The notes beneath the pieces were generated by a model that was given only the letters and a program-made list of their open reading frames with translations, was not told the origin of the DNA and made no database searches. Below are positions 34,701-47,641 of a stretch of DNA of 64,000 nucleotides, one piece after another. Made by a program: the position numbers and the translations under genes. Positions within the stretch are counted from its first letter, which is position 1. Each line of letters opens with the position of its first letter. The stretch spans positions 23,671,557 through 23,735,556 of the forward strand of contig OZ023273.1 of NCBI GenBank assembly GCA_964007475.1. The letters run 5' to 3'. Origin of the DNA: Hybos culiciformis (taxonomy: Eukaryota; Arthropoda; Insecta; Diptera; Hybotidae).

Positions 34701-37490
34701 ATCACTTGATAGCATGTGCAATGTATAATATTATTTATTGTGAATAAATGTTATAAATAATAATAACTTAAGTTTTAACATCAGTATGACAATTTAGAAG
34801 AGTTATTGTGAATAAATATAACCTATCCTAATTCCTAATTGATAACTCAATCTTTTGAAATGCAAAATTAATAAATAGTGTGAAAGACTAGAATTTTTAT
34901 ATTTTACAAAAGTTACATAATCATAAATTGTTAACTTTATTTGCAAAAGATTTATTATTTATACAAATGTGTATAGAAGATTGAGATAGAGAAAGGCGAA
35001 TGACTCTATAATATATTTTTTTATTTACTATTTTTTCTTAAATAATATTAAAACTACTTATACCTATTAATTATAATAATCGAGAAAGTACAAAGTTCTA
35101 AAAAAATTGTTCTTAGAACAAAATTTTCAACAAATTGTCTTAAATTTATTATTATTAGGTTTTTTTTTTTACCTAATAACAATATTTAAGTTAAAGAATG
35201 TTTGACGTAAAATAATTTCATAAATAATGTTTACGTTGGTTTATTAAGTGAATTTAAAAATTATAAATACACCCTTTTACGTCGATCGCGTTTCTGTTGC
35301 AATAATGGGTACTATTAGTATATAAATAAACATGTATATTGTCAAAACAACTAAATCATAGAATATTGTAGTTGGAAACAAAAATTGTTGATTAAAAATG
35401 ATTTTGCATAATAAATAATAAGGTAAATTCTCCACAAAATTGTTAAGTGGAGTAATTTTAAGTTAATTGAATGGAAAAAAAAAGTAAACAATAATTTTTG
35501 TACAAAGTCAAGATTAAGAAAAAAAAAAAACTTATTCTAAAAACCATGGAGAATTAATAAAAAATTAGTATTAGCTTACAGTTTGCATATTTAAATAATA
35601 ATTTGTAATTTTTTTGTTGTTTTACAAATAAATTATAATTTTTAAATGTCCTATTATTGAGCTTAGAAACAAATAATAATGACATACAATTAAAAATTAA
35701 AGTGTTCTTTCTAGGAATTATATCTAACTTTTTCTCTAAGAAGTACAGAAGAAAATTAATTGAACAATCGTCATCATTGAGTTGTCACGTTAATGTTTCC
35801 GTAAATTGTGTCATTTGTTGTTTTTATCTATTAGAGCCTATGTATTTGATATTGGGTTTGTTTTATATATATATCGGCACTATTGGCAGCTAGAATAATA
35901 AGCTCTAAAAAAATAAGTGATAATTATAATTTTATAATCATAATTATGTAAAATAGTTATTATTAAAGCAGTAGAATGTACGATGAAAACATATGTAACC
36001 AACACGTGTCAGGAAAATTACTCTAAGTGTTTAATAATTGCAATTTTTTCGTTGGAGTTAAAGTGTTAAAATTATTAACATTCAATAAGAATTATTTGTT
36101 ATTTTCTAAAAGACCAAAAATAAAGTGCAACAAGTAGACTTTTGAAAACAAACATTTTTTTTTAAACTTTAACATATGACAAGTTGAATGTTTAAAAATA
36201 TTGAATAAAAATATGAAAATCCATCATATTCAAGTCGAAAGAAATGTAAATATCTTAAAACAATATTATTATTAATTTATTTTCTAATTAAATAAATTTA
36301 GCTCGCCCTTCATTTATATAAAACACGAATATTATTTGAATTTAGTATACACTTTTACTCTGCTACTAACTATTTGCTAAAAATTACCTTGAGCATATAT
36401 CTTTAATTTCATAATTTAAAGTTCAATAACTTTCATAATACTAATAATTTTTCATGTATATAGTTATAAACTCTATATAATTTTAACTATATATTATATT
36501 GTATAGTTTTTTAAATTAAAGTTAAAGAGTTTTTATTTTAAAATAAAAAAAAAAATTATGTTGATTCTTTTTTATTTATTTTTTTTGTAATATGTACCCA
36601 CAAGAATTCCTGTTTTATATCGCTATTCATGCTTTTTTAAATATGCTCGAGTCAGCTTGATTGAGAATAAACATAAATAATAATTTTCCTCAAAGGTATT
36701 TTATGTTTCTATATATATATACTTTTAATTCCCAGCATGTGACGTCCTTTGAGGTTGATAAAATAAACCTAGAAAACATTTATTTTATGGCATATTTATT
36801 GATATTAATAAAATAACTATAATAGGAGGATTCATTTAAATATTTATGTATATCGTATATTGAAAGATTTAAAGTATTTGTGTTTTAATTTTATTTAAAT
36901 TCAGAAAACCTTTATATAATGCTTATTGAAAAAGATGTAAATTTCAGGTTTTTCTCTTAGGCATTTTGTTTTTCTATTTTGATACATTGATATTTTCAGG
37001 AAAGTAGAAAGTCTGCCATTGAAAATAAAAGTTGAAATTTTTCCTAGTTCTATTTTGAAATATATGAAATATGTTTTAAAAAACTTCTAAATAACAATTT
37101 AAAAGACGAAATACGATTTTCAAGCCGAGATTTAGTCAAATTTTATTAACGTGAATTAAAAATTTATTTTTTAAATTCTTGCTTCCGCAGTAAATAAATT
37201 GTATAAAAATAAAAATAAATATTAATTGTTTGCTAGGAACTCAGTTTGTACAAATTGTTACCATAAAAGTTACTTGGAATTTGATTTTAATATATTTTCA
37301 TTAAATTATTTAATTTTTCTTTTATACAATAATTTTACATAATTAAGATTTTTTTTATACTTTGAATGTATGAAGAAAATCATGTCGAAGACATAAGGCC
37401 TTCACCCGAAAAAATGGAAAGAATTAAAAATTCCTGAAATACAAATTCTAGTATATTTTGTTTGTGTCATTTTTTTGTTGCTGTGAATTT
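28793..37490. other. Gene-free AT-rich region
   Basis: Homopolymer runs and AT repeats dominate. Short frames such as those near 31430 and 35660 lack any recognisable domain. I see no gene or RNA here that I can support. Confidence 0.5.
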
Positions 37491-38184
37491 GGCTACATGA
37501 CATAACCGCGAAACTTTTTTGTCATAACCGCGAAATAAAAAATAAAAGTGTCATAACCGCGAAAAATGCCTTATATTTTTTTTTGCCATAACCGCGAAAA
37601 AATATGGCAAAAAATTGAAAAAATTTCGTTTCGCGGTTATAACAAAAATTTTTGTTATAACCGCGAAACACAAAATTTCGATTTTTATCATTTCGCGGTT
37701 ATAACAAAAATTTTTGTTATAACCGCGAAATGACAAAAATCAAATTTTTGTGTTTCGCGGTTATAACAAAAATTTTTGTTATGGCGCCGCAAATCCCACT
37801 GACCAACCGCCCGCCCGCCGCCCTGCTGCCCCCCCTCCGTGTGCTTACCTCACAACATTTTTTTATCGAGGTCTTATTACATTTTTCAAAATGATCGAGT
37901 TTTTGTGTTTCGCGGTTATAACAAAAATTTTTGTTATAACCGCGAAACACAAAAATTCGATTTTTATCATTTCGCGGTTATAACAAAAATTTTTGTTATA
38001 ACCGCGAAAAACTTAACATTTTTTTTGTCATAACCGCGAATTCGCGGTTATGACAAAAATAAAATTAGTTTCGCGGTTGTAACAAAAATTTTTGTTATAA
38101 CCGCGAAACTCATACAAATTCTAGTTTCGCGGTTATGACAAAAAATTTTCGCGGTTATGACATTCGCGGTTATGTCAGTTCACC
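37491..38184. mobile_element. Palindrome-rich fold-back element, 694 bp
   Basis: The ends GGCTACATGACATAACCGCG and, on the other strand, GGTGAACTGACATAACCGCG form terminal inverted repeats (16 of 20 match). The octamer GTGAATTT lies directly outside both (37483-37490 and 38185-38192) and is the apparent target duplication. The body is built of about six copies of a palindrome whose half is CGCGGTTATAACAAAAA. Several copies are perfect 34-bp palindromes. They alternate in direct and inverted order around a GC-rich core (37781-37850, CCGCCCGCCGCC-like). There is no real coding frame: the frames seen are by-products of the repeats. The DNA should form strong hairpins or cruciforms. Confidence 0.85.
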
Positions 38185-39527
38185 GTGAATTTCTCCCCAG
38201 AATTTCATGCCTTATTTTGGATAAAAGTGAACGAAATTACGCATATTTTGGCATCGATTCGATTAATGAATTAAAATAACAATTTTATTACAAATTTTGT
38301 ATTACGTCAATTTTTTTTCTATTCCACAATGTTCCATTGAGGAAAATTATCAATTTTCTATTGATATTTTTCCTGCAAAACAATTGAAAATTTATCAAAA
38401 AATAAATATTATTATTATTAATATTACTTTTATTACTATATTTATTATTATTACTATTATTATTATTATTATTACTTTGGTGTTATCCAATTTCTAGTTA
38501 TTAATGTTATTATATTATCAAAATATCCACAATGTTAACATCAATATTTTTGTTTTCACAATTTTACATTTTGTCACCTTGTGAAAAAAAAAAACCATGT
38601 AATAATAATTATAAATATTATTTAATAAACAAAAAATAACAAAACATATTATGTAAAATTAAAAAAATTAAAAATAAATAGAATAAATAAATAAATAAAT
38701 CAATTATGTAGATAAAGTTAAGTATGTGTCTTATTATTAAATTACAGAATAAACATTATTTGGGAATTTATTTAAAATTTTTTTTTTTGTTTTTGCACAA
38801 GATTGAGCTTTAACTAAAAACAAAACAAAAAAAAAAGTGTTAATTTATTAAAGACAAAAAAAATTTTTTTTTTTAAGCAAACTAACTAAAATAAGACTCT
38901 TTTTTTTTTATTATTATTCAGAATAATATGAAAACAAATATTTGTTTAAACGACCGACAAAACACCAAAATAACGTGATAAAAATATATGATTCACTTTA
39001 CACTTGAAAAAAAAAAAATAAATAATAATAATAATCAACACACTATCTATCTACAATAGAAGAACAGCAAAAAAAATCCTAAAATTTTTTTTAAAAGAAT
39101 TATATGACGTACATATAAAGTACATAAAATATATATATGATATACATATAATATATATATATAATATACATATAATATATATATATATAATATACATATA
39201 CGTATAAATTTCTAAATAAATATTTTCTTTTTTTTAGATTTTCCTACTGTTAGTGAACAAATAGAGAAAAAAAAAAGAAAAGATTTTACCAAAAGTGTTT
39301 GTGATAAATTCTCATTTTTTTTAATTTTTATTTTTTTTTATTAAATTTAGACAGAAGAACAATATTTTAGAAAAAAAAAAGAAAAATAATAATTTCTTCA
39401 GGAAACCAAAATTAAGTGATAAAAAATATCTTTTTTTTTTCTTTTTTTTTTTTTTTGAAAGATAAAAAAAAACAGAAAATTGTTGAATTTAATAATAATT
39501 GTAATTGGTAGTCGAATAAAAATAAAA
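38185..39527. other. Upstream region of the CD36-family gene
   Basis: This presumably holds the promoter and 5' UTR of the receptor. It contains trinucleotide ATT-type repeats (38408-38476), long A and T runs and an imperfect TATA-type microsatellite (39125-39200). No defined promoter motif can be singled out. Confidence 0.45.
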
Positions 39528-42500
39528 ATGAGATTCTTTAATAGAAAAGCAGATAGAACAAGTAAGTACATAATTTAGTTTTAATTAAATTTTTTTGTTA
39601 TATTTTCTGTTAGTATATTAATTGTTATAAAATCTTGTATTTATTATTAAAATATACATAATAATCAGTCCAAAAATATATAGCAAAATTTGCTACTCGA
39701 AAATAATAAGTTTTATGATGATTTCTAACAAAAAAAAATTATATGACAAATATTGCTATTATCATATGAAAAGATAATTATTATAAAGTAAAATTATTAG
39801 CAATTTTTCCTCGCTATTGACAAGTAGTAAATTTTGATAATGGAAAATATGCAGATAATATAGCTGCCACAACTATCTAGTTTTTCATTGTAATAAGAAA
39901 GATTATATAAAATTTGGTTTTTACAAAAATATATTTATAGGCTTTATAAATCATTATAGCATTATATACGCTATTTGATATCTTATTAATAATGAATGAA
40001 TGAAGTTTAAATTTTTTCGTTAGAAATTATCTTTTAAATTATATAAATTTCACAACGATAATATCGTACTTAAAATAATCAAATACATAAAATAAAAGCT
40101 TTCTTAAAACACTTTTATACTTCTTAAAATACTATTATATTTATGCATACTAGTATTGTGCGTTCAAATGTTTAATATGACACAGTAAACCAAATCGATA
40201 TACAAACAATTATGTCGATTCAAAACAATTTCCAAGTATCTGAATTTTACTTTATGAGAATAGACAAAAATTAATTAATTTAGTATCCCTCCAGAAAACA
40301 AGGAATGAAGTTTATAATTTTCATAGCTTTATAAAATAATGAAAACATAAACTCTTTTTTTTATTCATCAAGGACCAAAGAATATAATTACTTTGTGCCT
40401 TCGCTGAACCTTTTTATATTTTTCGTGAAACATTTTTTGATTTTTTGTTTTTTTTTTCGAATAATTCAATGAATAAAATAATTAATTTATTAGACCATAA
40501 ACTAATTAATTTCATATTTCAACGTTTCGAAACAAATAATTGTTTATTTAATAATTACATGAGTCAAAACTTTAAGCAATATTTTTTTTTTTTTGAACAA
40601 TTTTTGTTAGCGATTTGCTTTTTTAATCGACTGGTTCAATATCCAATTGAAGTTTTTTTGTTTAATAAACTTGCTCATTTGGTTTAAACACTTCATTAGA
40701 GGTCTTCTGTAAAAGGCAATAGAAGAATTGTTTTAAAGTTGACATTTTTTTTTATCAATGTTTGCTCTGCATAAATATTTAAAAAAAAAAAACAATTTAT
40801 TGTAAAACTTTTTCAATTTTCTTCTTTCTTTTTTTTTTTTGCCAAAACAGTATTAACAAAAAACTAAACTTTTACCTGCATAATATGCAGATTTAAAAAA
40901 TGAGAACGTAAAACTAAGTTAAGAAAAATAAATAGGTGAAAATTGCAAAATTTCATCATGTGCATTGTACATAGATTTCTTTGATAATAAAAATTTCCTT
41001 TCAATTAAAAAAAAAACATTTTTATTTCTATTTAAAACGTAATGGACATTCCTTCTAAATAGTCTAATAGTTTTGTGCTCGGTTAATTTGTATAAGCAAC
41101 CATAAATTAAGTATAATAAGTTTTATACTGTAGAACAAAATTTTGTGCCGACTTTACATACAAAAGTATAGAGCTCAATTTTTAATTTACTCAATTCAAA
41201 AAAATAATTATGCGAGATTAACTTTTTTAAAGTTAGCACAAAAATTTGTACTACAGTAGAAATCTTGTTATACATTCTTAATTTATGGCATAAAAACCGC
41301 AAAAAACAGTTTTAATCACCTCGACTATTAATTTTGTCTTCTTTACAATGTACTTCTTTAAAATGATTAAAGTTTAAAGGATTATTATTTGTTTGCTTCA
41401 AATTATCACAATTTGTCTCTAATTAAGCTTGAACTATTTTACGTTGGTCCATTTTATTTTTTATTAAATAATTTTTTACACACCATTACTTTAAGGATAT
41501 GTTTTTAAACTATACATGTTCAATGTTGGTACGTTCAAGTTAAAAAAAGCATAAAAAAAATTAATGTTTCTACACAAGTTTCATTCAAAAGTTCACAGTT
41601 TTATAAAAAAAAACTTTTTATGGTATTAACTAAACTACATATTTTTTTTCGTAACTATTTTAAGTTTATTTTCCTAAAGAAAAACTTTTTCATGATTTTA
41701 AAATTTTTTTTTCCGTTTTCCTTAGAATGAATTATGCAAATTCCCAAATAGATTTTTTTGTTCTATATATGATTTCATAGCTCTAGATATTATATTTAAT
41801 GATAACATAATCGGGTTGAATGAAGAATATAATAAAGAATAAGTGAAAGGGACTTTCTTTATTGTAAATTGAGGAAAACTTTCTGCAAACTCATGTGGTA
41901 CTCATTGATATGAGTAAATAATAGTTAGCAGTATTGTTTTAATAAGTTGAAAAAACTATCCAACAAATCTTTAATTGAAATTTCAAGAAATCGTAAAATA
42001 GAATAAGTATTGTTAGTTATAAATTATGTTACTTACAATTAGGTACAAACTTTTAACTTAAATTTTATGTGATATCTTTTTTAATGAAAAATTTTTTATC
42101 TTATATTAAAAATGAATATGAATATTTAAAATGAATCAATCACTTAGTAAAAGTATGAGGATTAATCTCAAAGAAGAAAAGGGAGAAGAGTTTAAAATTA
42201 TTTCATAGGTAACGTTCATGAAAAAAAAATTGTGTTTGACAGTAAGTTTATTGCTTACCGAATAAGAATACTATTCAAAAAATAATTTACAACAAATTGT
42301 ATCTAACAATTACCTAAGCTTTTTGAAAAGTGTGAAGTTAATTGAAAAACTTTTTGAACTAGTGAATATAAAAATTCTTTGGCAGCAGATAAAATTTTAA
42401 TAAAAGTTCAAAATTCCTTCTTCGTTCTGTTTTCGATCTGTTATGTGTGTATATTTTTATTTTTTAAGTTTTGCACATAGCCTACATTAGTGTGGATACA

Positions 42501-45500
42501 ATCCATAGTATAAAATTTTCTTATGTAAGAACATATCAATCGTGCGATTTGGTACGTATCATTTTAACTACTGATTTTACATAACTTTCTTCTGATATTT
42601 TGTGCACATATTCTCAACAGTACGTATCGAATAAGGTAGGTGTGGCCAAAATCTGTTGACGATAACAGACTTCAATCGGTATCACAAATTGTACTTACCT
42701 TAAATTCTTAGAAAATAATAAAATTTTCTTATAAAAAATAAAATTGACATGTCCTTAGGTATACTAAAAAAAATTAAAAAAAAAAGTTAATATACCATGT
42801 CTTGTATCCACACTAATGTAGGCTATGATTTTGCAGTGGACATGTATTTGGCTTTTAATATACACAAGCTAAAATTTATTTTTGTATGTATGCATATACA
42901 TTAAAGTTACCATATAAATTATTCCCAATGAATTAATCCTTTTTGTTTATACTTTGTTTTAATATAATATGCGGCACTAAGGGAATGGGTTTTCCGAAAA
43001 ATATATATGTATTTAACTTGTATAATAAATGAATGTGGTAAAACTTTAGAATTTTTATTTCAAAGGAGGCATTTAACTAAAAAATTAATTTATTTCTACA
43101 TATATGTATAGGCGTTTGAAGAATTTCACAGCAGCTTGTTGAAATTATTATCTATTCAAAGCCTCTTGACCTTAAACTCTTTTTTCAACTATGTTTAAAA
43201 TTTACAAAGTGTTATACTTTTTAAATAAAGTTTAGTGCTCTTTTAATACTTCATTTATGAGGTACTGAACTATATTTTTATTTTCAATGCTAGAGTATTT
43301 TCTTTCTTTAACTATGTGCCTATGTTTTATGCCTAAAGGTATAAATCTCCAAAAACAGTAGATTAACAAGGATACTTTTTTAAGTTTGACATAAGAAACA
43401 AAAAAAAAAACAATTTGACCTTCGGCCCTTTTGAAAATGTTTTGATGTCTATAAATTTTTTTTTTTTAATAATTTGAATAAATCCGCAATTTTTTTGTTC
43501 ATAACTTAAGGCTCATTGTTTTTTGATTAAAAAATTTCAATTAATTTCTCTAATTTTCGATTTCATTTTAATGTTTTCAATTCCATACACAGCACAGAGA
43601 TATATGTAGGTAAGCGAAGCGTTAAGTTTAATTTTTTTCCAGTGTGAGAGTTTGAAAGTGAATCTTAAAATGTCTTAAAATATTGAAATAATCAAAAAAT
43701 CAACTAATTTTTTCGTCATTACATCTTTTTTTTCAACTTTGGACCGACCATACTAAAATCGTACCAGAAAAGAACAAGTCATAGATCAAATTAACATTTT
43801 ACAAGCTGTGTTCTTATGAATAAAATATTGATTTTACATAACTTTCGTCTTAGTCAACTCAATTTAAGAAAAAACCCAAAAATTGTTTTTTATTTACACG
43901 GTCAAGGTCTATAATTTTACAAAGAATTTTATTCTAATACTATTTTTGTTTTTTTTTTTTTTATTTTAACGATTAAAAATAAAAAATAATAAAATATATT
44001 TGTATACAATATATGTGTATATATAAATATATATATATGTGTAATGTGTATATATAAATATATATATAAATATATATTATAGCATAAAGTATATACTTGA
44101 ATAATAAACATATGTTACTATTAGATGCAATCAGTAACGGTGAATTTAGTATTTTCTTAAGAAATTCCATTAATAAAAAAAAAAAACCAAAAATTATGCA
44201 GCAATGATCTTGACACTTTGTTTTTACGCTCACAAAAATTAATAATTTATTTTTGAATTCATTATTGATATTATATTTTTTTTTTTTTTAACTAGTGATG
44301 CTGTTTTTATTTTTTCACTTTTTTTTTTTTATTATTATTATTGTATTATTATTCAACAAATAAATTATTCAAAGATTTTTTTTTGCATAAAAAAAAATTA
44401 TGTTGTTCCATGAAACAAAAAAAAAAAACAAAATGCAAAAAAAAAAAAATTATTAAATAAAAAAGGTGTTAAAAATTGTATCAAAATAAAAAAAAAAAAA
44501 ATTATGAATTCTTTTTTTTTTTTGCATATTAACAATAAACAATTTGAATAACAAAATAGTTTATGTCAAAATATACTTTAGTAGAGTTAAATAATAAACA
44601 AAACATAAAAAAAAATAAAAATACTGTCGAAATTATGATGATTGATAGTGGCAATAAAGTTTAAGGTCTTAATCTTTGAATATTATATACACAAAATTAA
44701 TTATAAATATTGGAAAAAATTTCCCCAATATTCAATAAATTATCTTTTGTTTTTAAGTAAAAATAACTTGTTTATTTAATTATTTTAATCACCGAAAATT
44801 ATGATAAATTTTCATTTATTATTATTATTATTAATTTTATTTTGTAAATTTTTTTTTTTTTTAATTATTTAAATTGATTTATTAAATCGAGATTGAAAGT
44901 GTTAAAAAGATTAATTGAATTTGTTTTTTTTTTTTAACTGTGTATAGAATAACTTCATTGGGATTGTTTTATGTTTTATATGCTATAAAATATGTGTTTT
45001 CGGCAATGTAAAACAATTAATTCATTAATATTGATTTCAATATTTTATTTTTATTAATGATAAAAGAGATGTTTTTTGATTTTAATAGTCGAAAAAGAAA
45101 ATATTAAAATTTCGTGAAAATAAATATTTTTAATGTCACAGTGTTGATATGTTTGGATTTTTTCGTGAATTTTGTTGAATTAAAAAATAATAATATGAGC
45201 CTCTGGAATTGCTTTATAAAATCGAAATCAAATAGAATGAAGAGTAGAAAGGAAAATAAAAAAATATTTAATATAAAATAAATAGATTTTTCAAACAATT
45301 TCAATAAATTACACGTACTACATTTTTGTACCTATTTATACATAAAAAAAATCCAATGCATGGTACATGGAAAATATTTCCGATTGATAATTTTTTTTTT
45401 ATTCAAGAAACTTTATTTCACTAAATATCAAGTATGTGATGAAAAATATTTAATGACCTATAGATTACCCCGATTTCAGAATGGAATTTAATTCTAAAGC

Positions 45501-47574
45501 TCCGCTTACATCTGCAAGTAAGAACATTTTACATGCGTAAACTTAATTAAGCCATGTAGAAATGACGCTTTAGTTTTTTTCAAATTTAAAATTTCTTATG
45601 CCAAAAAAATGATTTGACACGTCAAAATAAAAATAAATTGTATTCTTTTCGCATACATTTAATTTGTATGGCCTTAAAAGAGAATATAAATACAATAAGT
45701 ATTCTTTAAAACAGAGGGGTCAAATTCTACATATATATAACGAATGTCTCACAACAAAATATTATTTAAATTTACAAAAAAATCGGATAAAAATGTTTTT
45801 CGAACTTAATCTTTTTTTTGTAGACATTTTAATAGTTATAGAATTTAACCTCAGACCTTTTTTTTCTTAAATCAATAGCATAATAATCTTCTAGTTATAA
45901 TATTACATTTTTTTTCCTTAATCTTCACTTGATTAAAAATCATGATATTGAATGATAAATTTTGTGTTATGGAATTTTTATAAAAAATGTATATATATAT
46001 ATATTGTTTGTATATAAATAATAATTAAGAAACGAATGAATCTCTTCCTTAATTAATTTTCATTGACAAATATTTATATGTTTATATATATCAGTTTTTT
46101 TCTATACAATTTTAAATGAATGTTTTTTTTTTAATACCGCAATACTATAAATTTTACTACTGTATTATTATCTTTATTATAATTTATATAATATATATGT
46201 ATATCAACTAATAAATTTTTTTTTTTTTCAATTTTTATCTGTCTATCATGATAATAATATAATAAAAATTCCTAAAAATAAATGTCATATCAAAATCAAC
46301 AGCGGATGCACATTATATTAAAAAGACATATATTCATAACTTAATTTTTAAAATTGTTTTAACATCAATGTTTATGTTTGATGTACATGAAAAAAAAAAA
46401 AAAAAAAAACGAATTCCATTCAAAAAATGCAGTTATAATTAATTTATCGATATTTAACATATTATATATAGATTATACATATTATAATATGTATATATAA
46501 TATAATTAAATACAAATAAAATATTGTTAATATGAATAAAAAAAATGTATTATTAATTTTGAAATGTGGTTTTTTTTTGTATTTAGATTGTTTGTAATTA
46601 AAACATAATTAAGACTTAAACAGTTCAAGTTCAAGTATAATATGTGCATATGATTTTTTAACTTTTATTATTATGTATGATTTGCTTACATTTTATGCAT
46701 ACTTTTATTAATGTAATTATTTGGAATTATATTTCAAGTTAAGAAAAATTGATTTTTGAAGGAAGTTATTTTTATTTTTTTTTTATTTTATTTATTTTTT
46801 TTTCAACTTTAATCCAAGAAAATGTTAATAAGATATTAAATATAATAATGCAAGAAATGAATATAAATCTACTTGTAAGATAATAATTTTATTTGATTCA
46901 ATAAATTAATAAATAATCATGATATAAAGAAGGAGGGTGCCCGGCCCATAGGTAATCAAACAAATTGCGCAATATGAGTGTAATATTGTTGACGAAATTC
47001 GAATGAGTTTGAATGCACAATTATTATATATATTATATATAGTTTAATTTATAAACACATAATAATTTCTCAAATTGCAGTTGAAACCAAAATTTTAATA
47101 TCGATATTATATAGTACTAAGTATATTCTAAATATAATGAAATTTATTTCTATATTAAATATAAAGCAAGAAGTACCTTAGAAAAGAACATTAATATAGC
47201 TTTTATATATTATATATTTTATTTAATATATTTTATTTAATATATTTTATTTAATAAACAGGATGCAAATCATTAAATGATTTTAAGAAATTTGGGTATT
47301 ATAGACTTTTATTCCATAAGTATACTGAATATTTTTTAAGATTATTTCCTTAAAAATTTGTTTCATAAGATTATTCCAGATTGCAATACAGGTAAACATA
47401 ATGATTAGTAAATTATTATAATCAAGAAATTAAAAATTACATGAATACAGTAGATATCTAGAAACTATAAAATTATTGCATCTTGTTTTTAATTCATAAA
47501 ATTTCCAAAATGAAATAAATGAATCAGCTTGTTCTTGAAAATATTATTAACTATACATAATTATAATAACAAAA

Positions 47575-47641
<67 letters not shown>

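Noticed and set aside
37551..38033. Overlapping frames on both strands with repeated FRGYNKNFCYN and AVITKIFVIT peptides
   Set aside because: They are translations of the palindromic repeats of the fold-back element. The same peptides appear on both strands because the DNA is self-complementary.
43929..44233. Minus-strand frames rich in Ile, Tyr and Leu (IYIYIYIY)
   Set aside because: They are translations of a TATA-type microsatellite in the receptor intron.
45664..45870. 68-codon frame in intron 1 of the CD36-family gene
   Set aside because: No recognisable domain, no splice signals in phase, and a length expected by chance in 64 kb.
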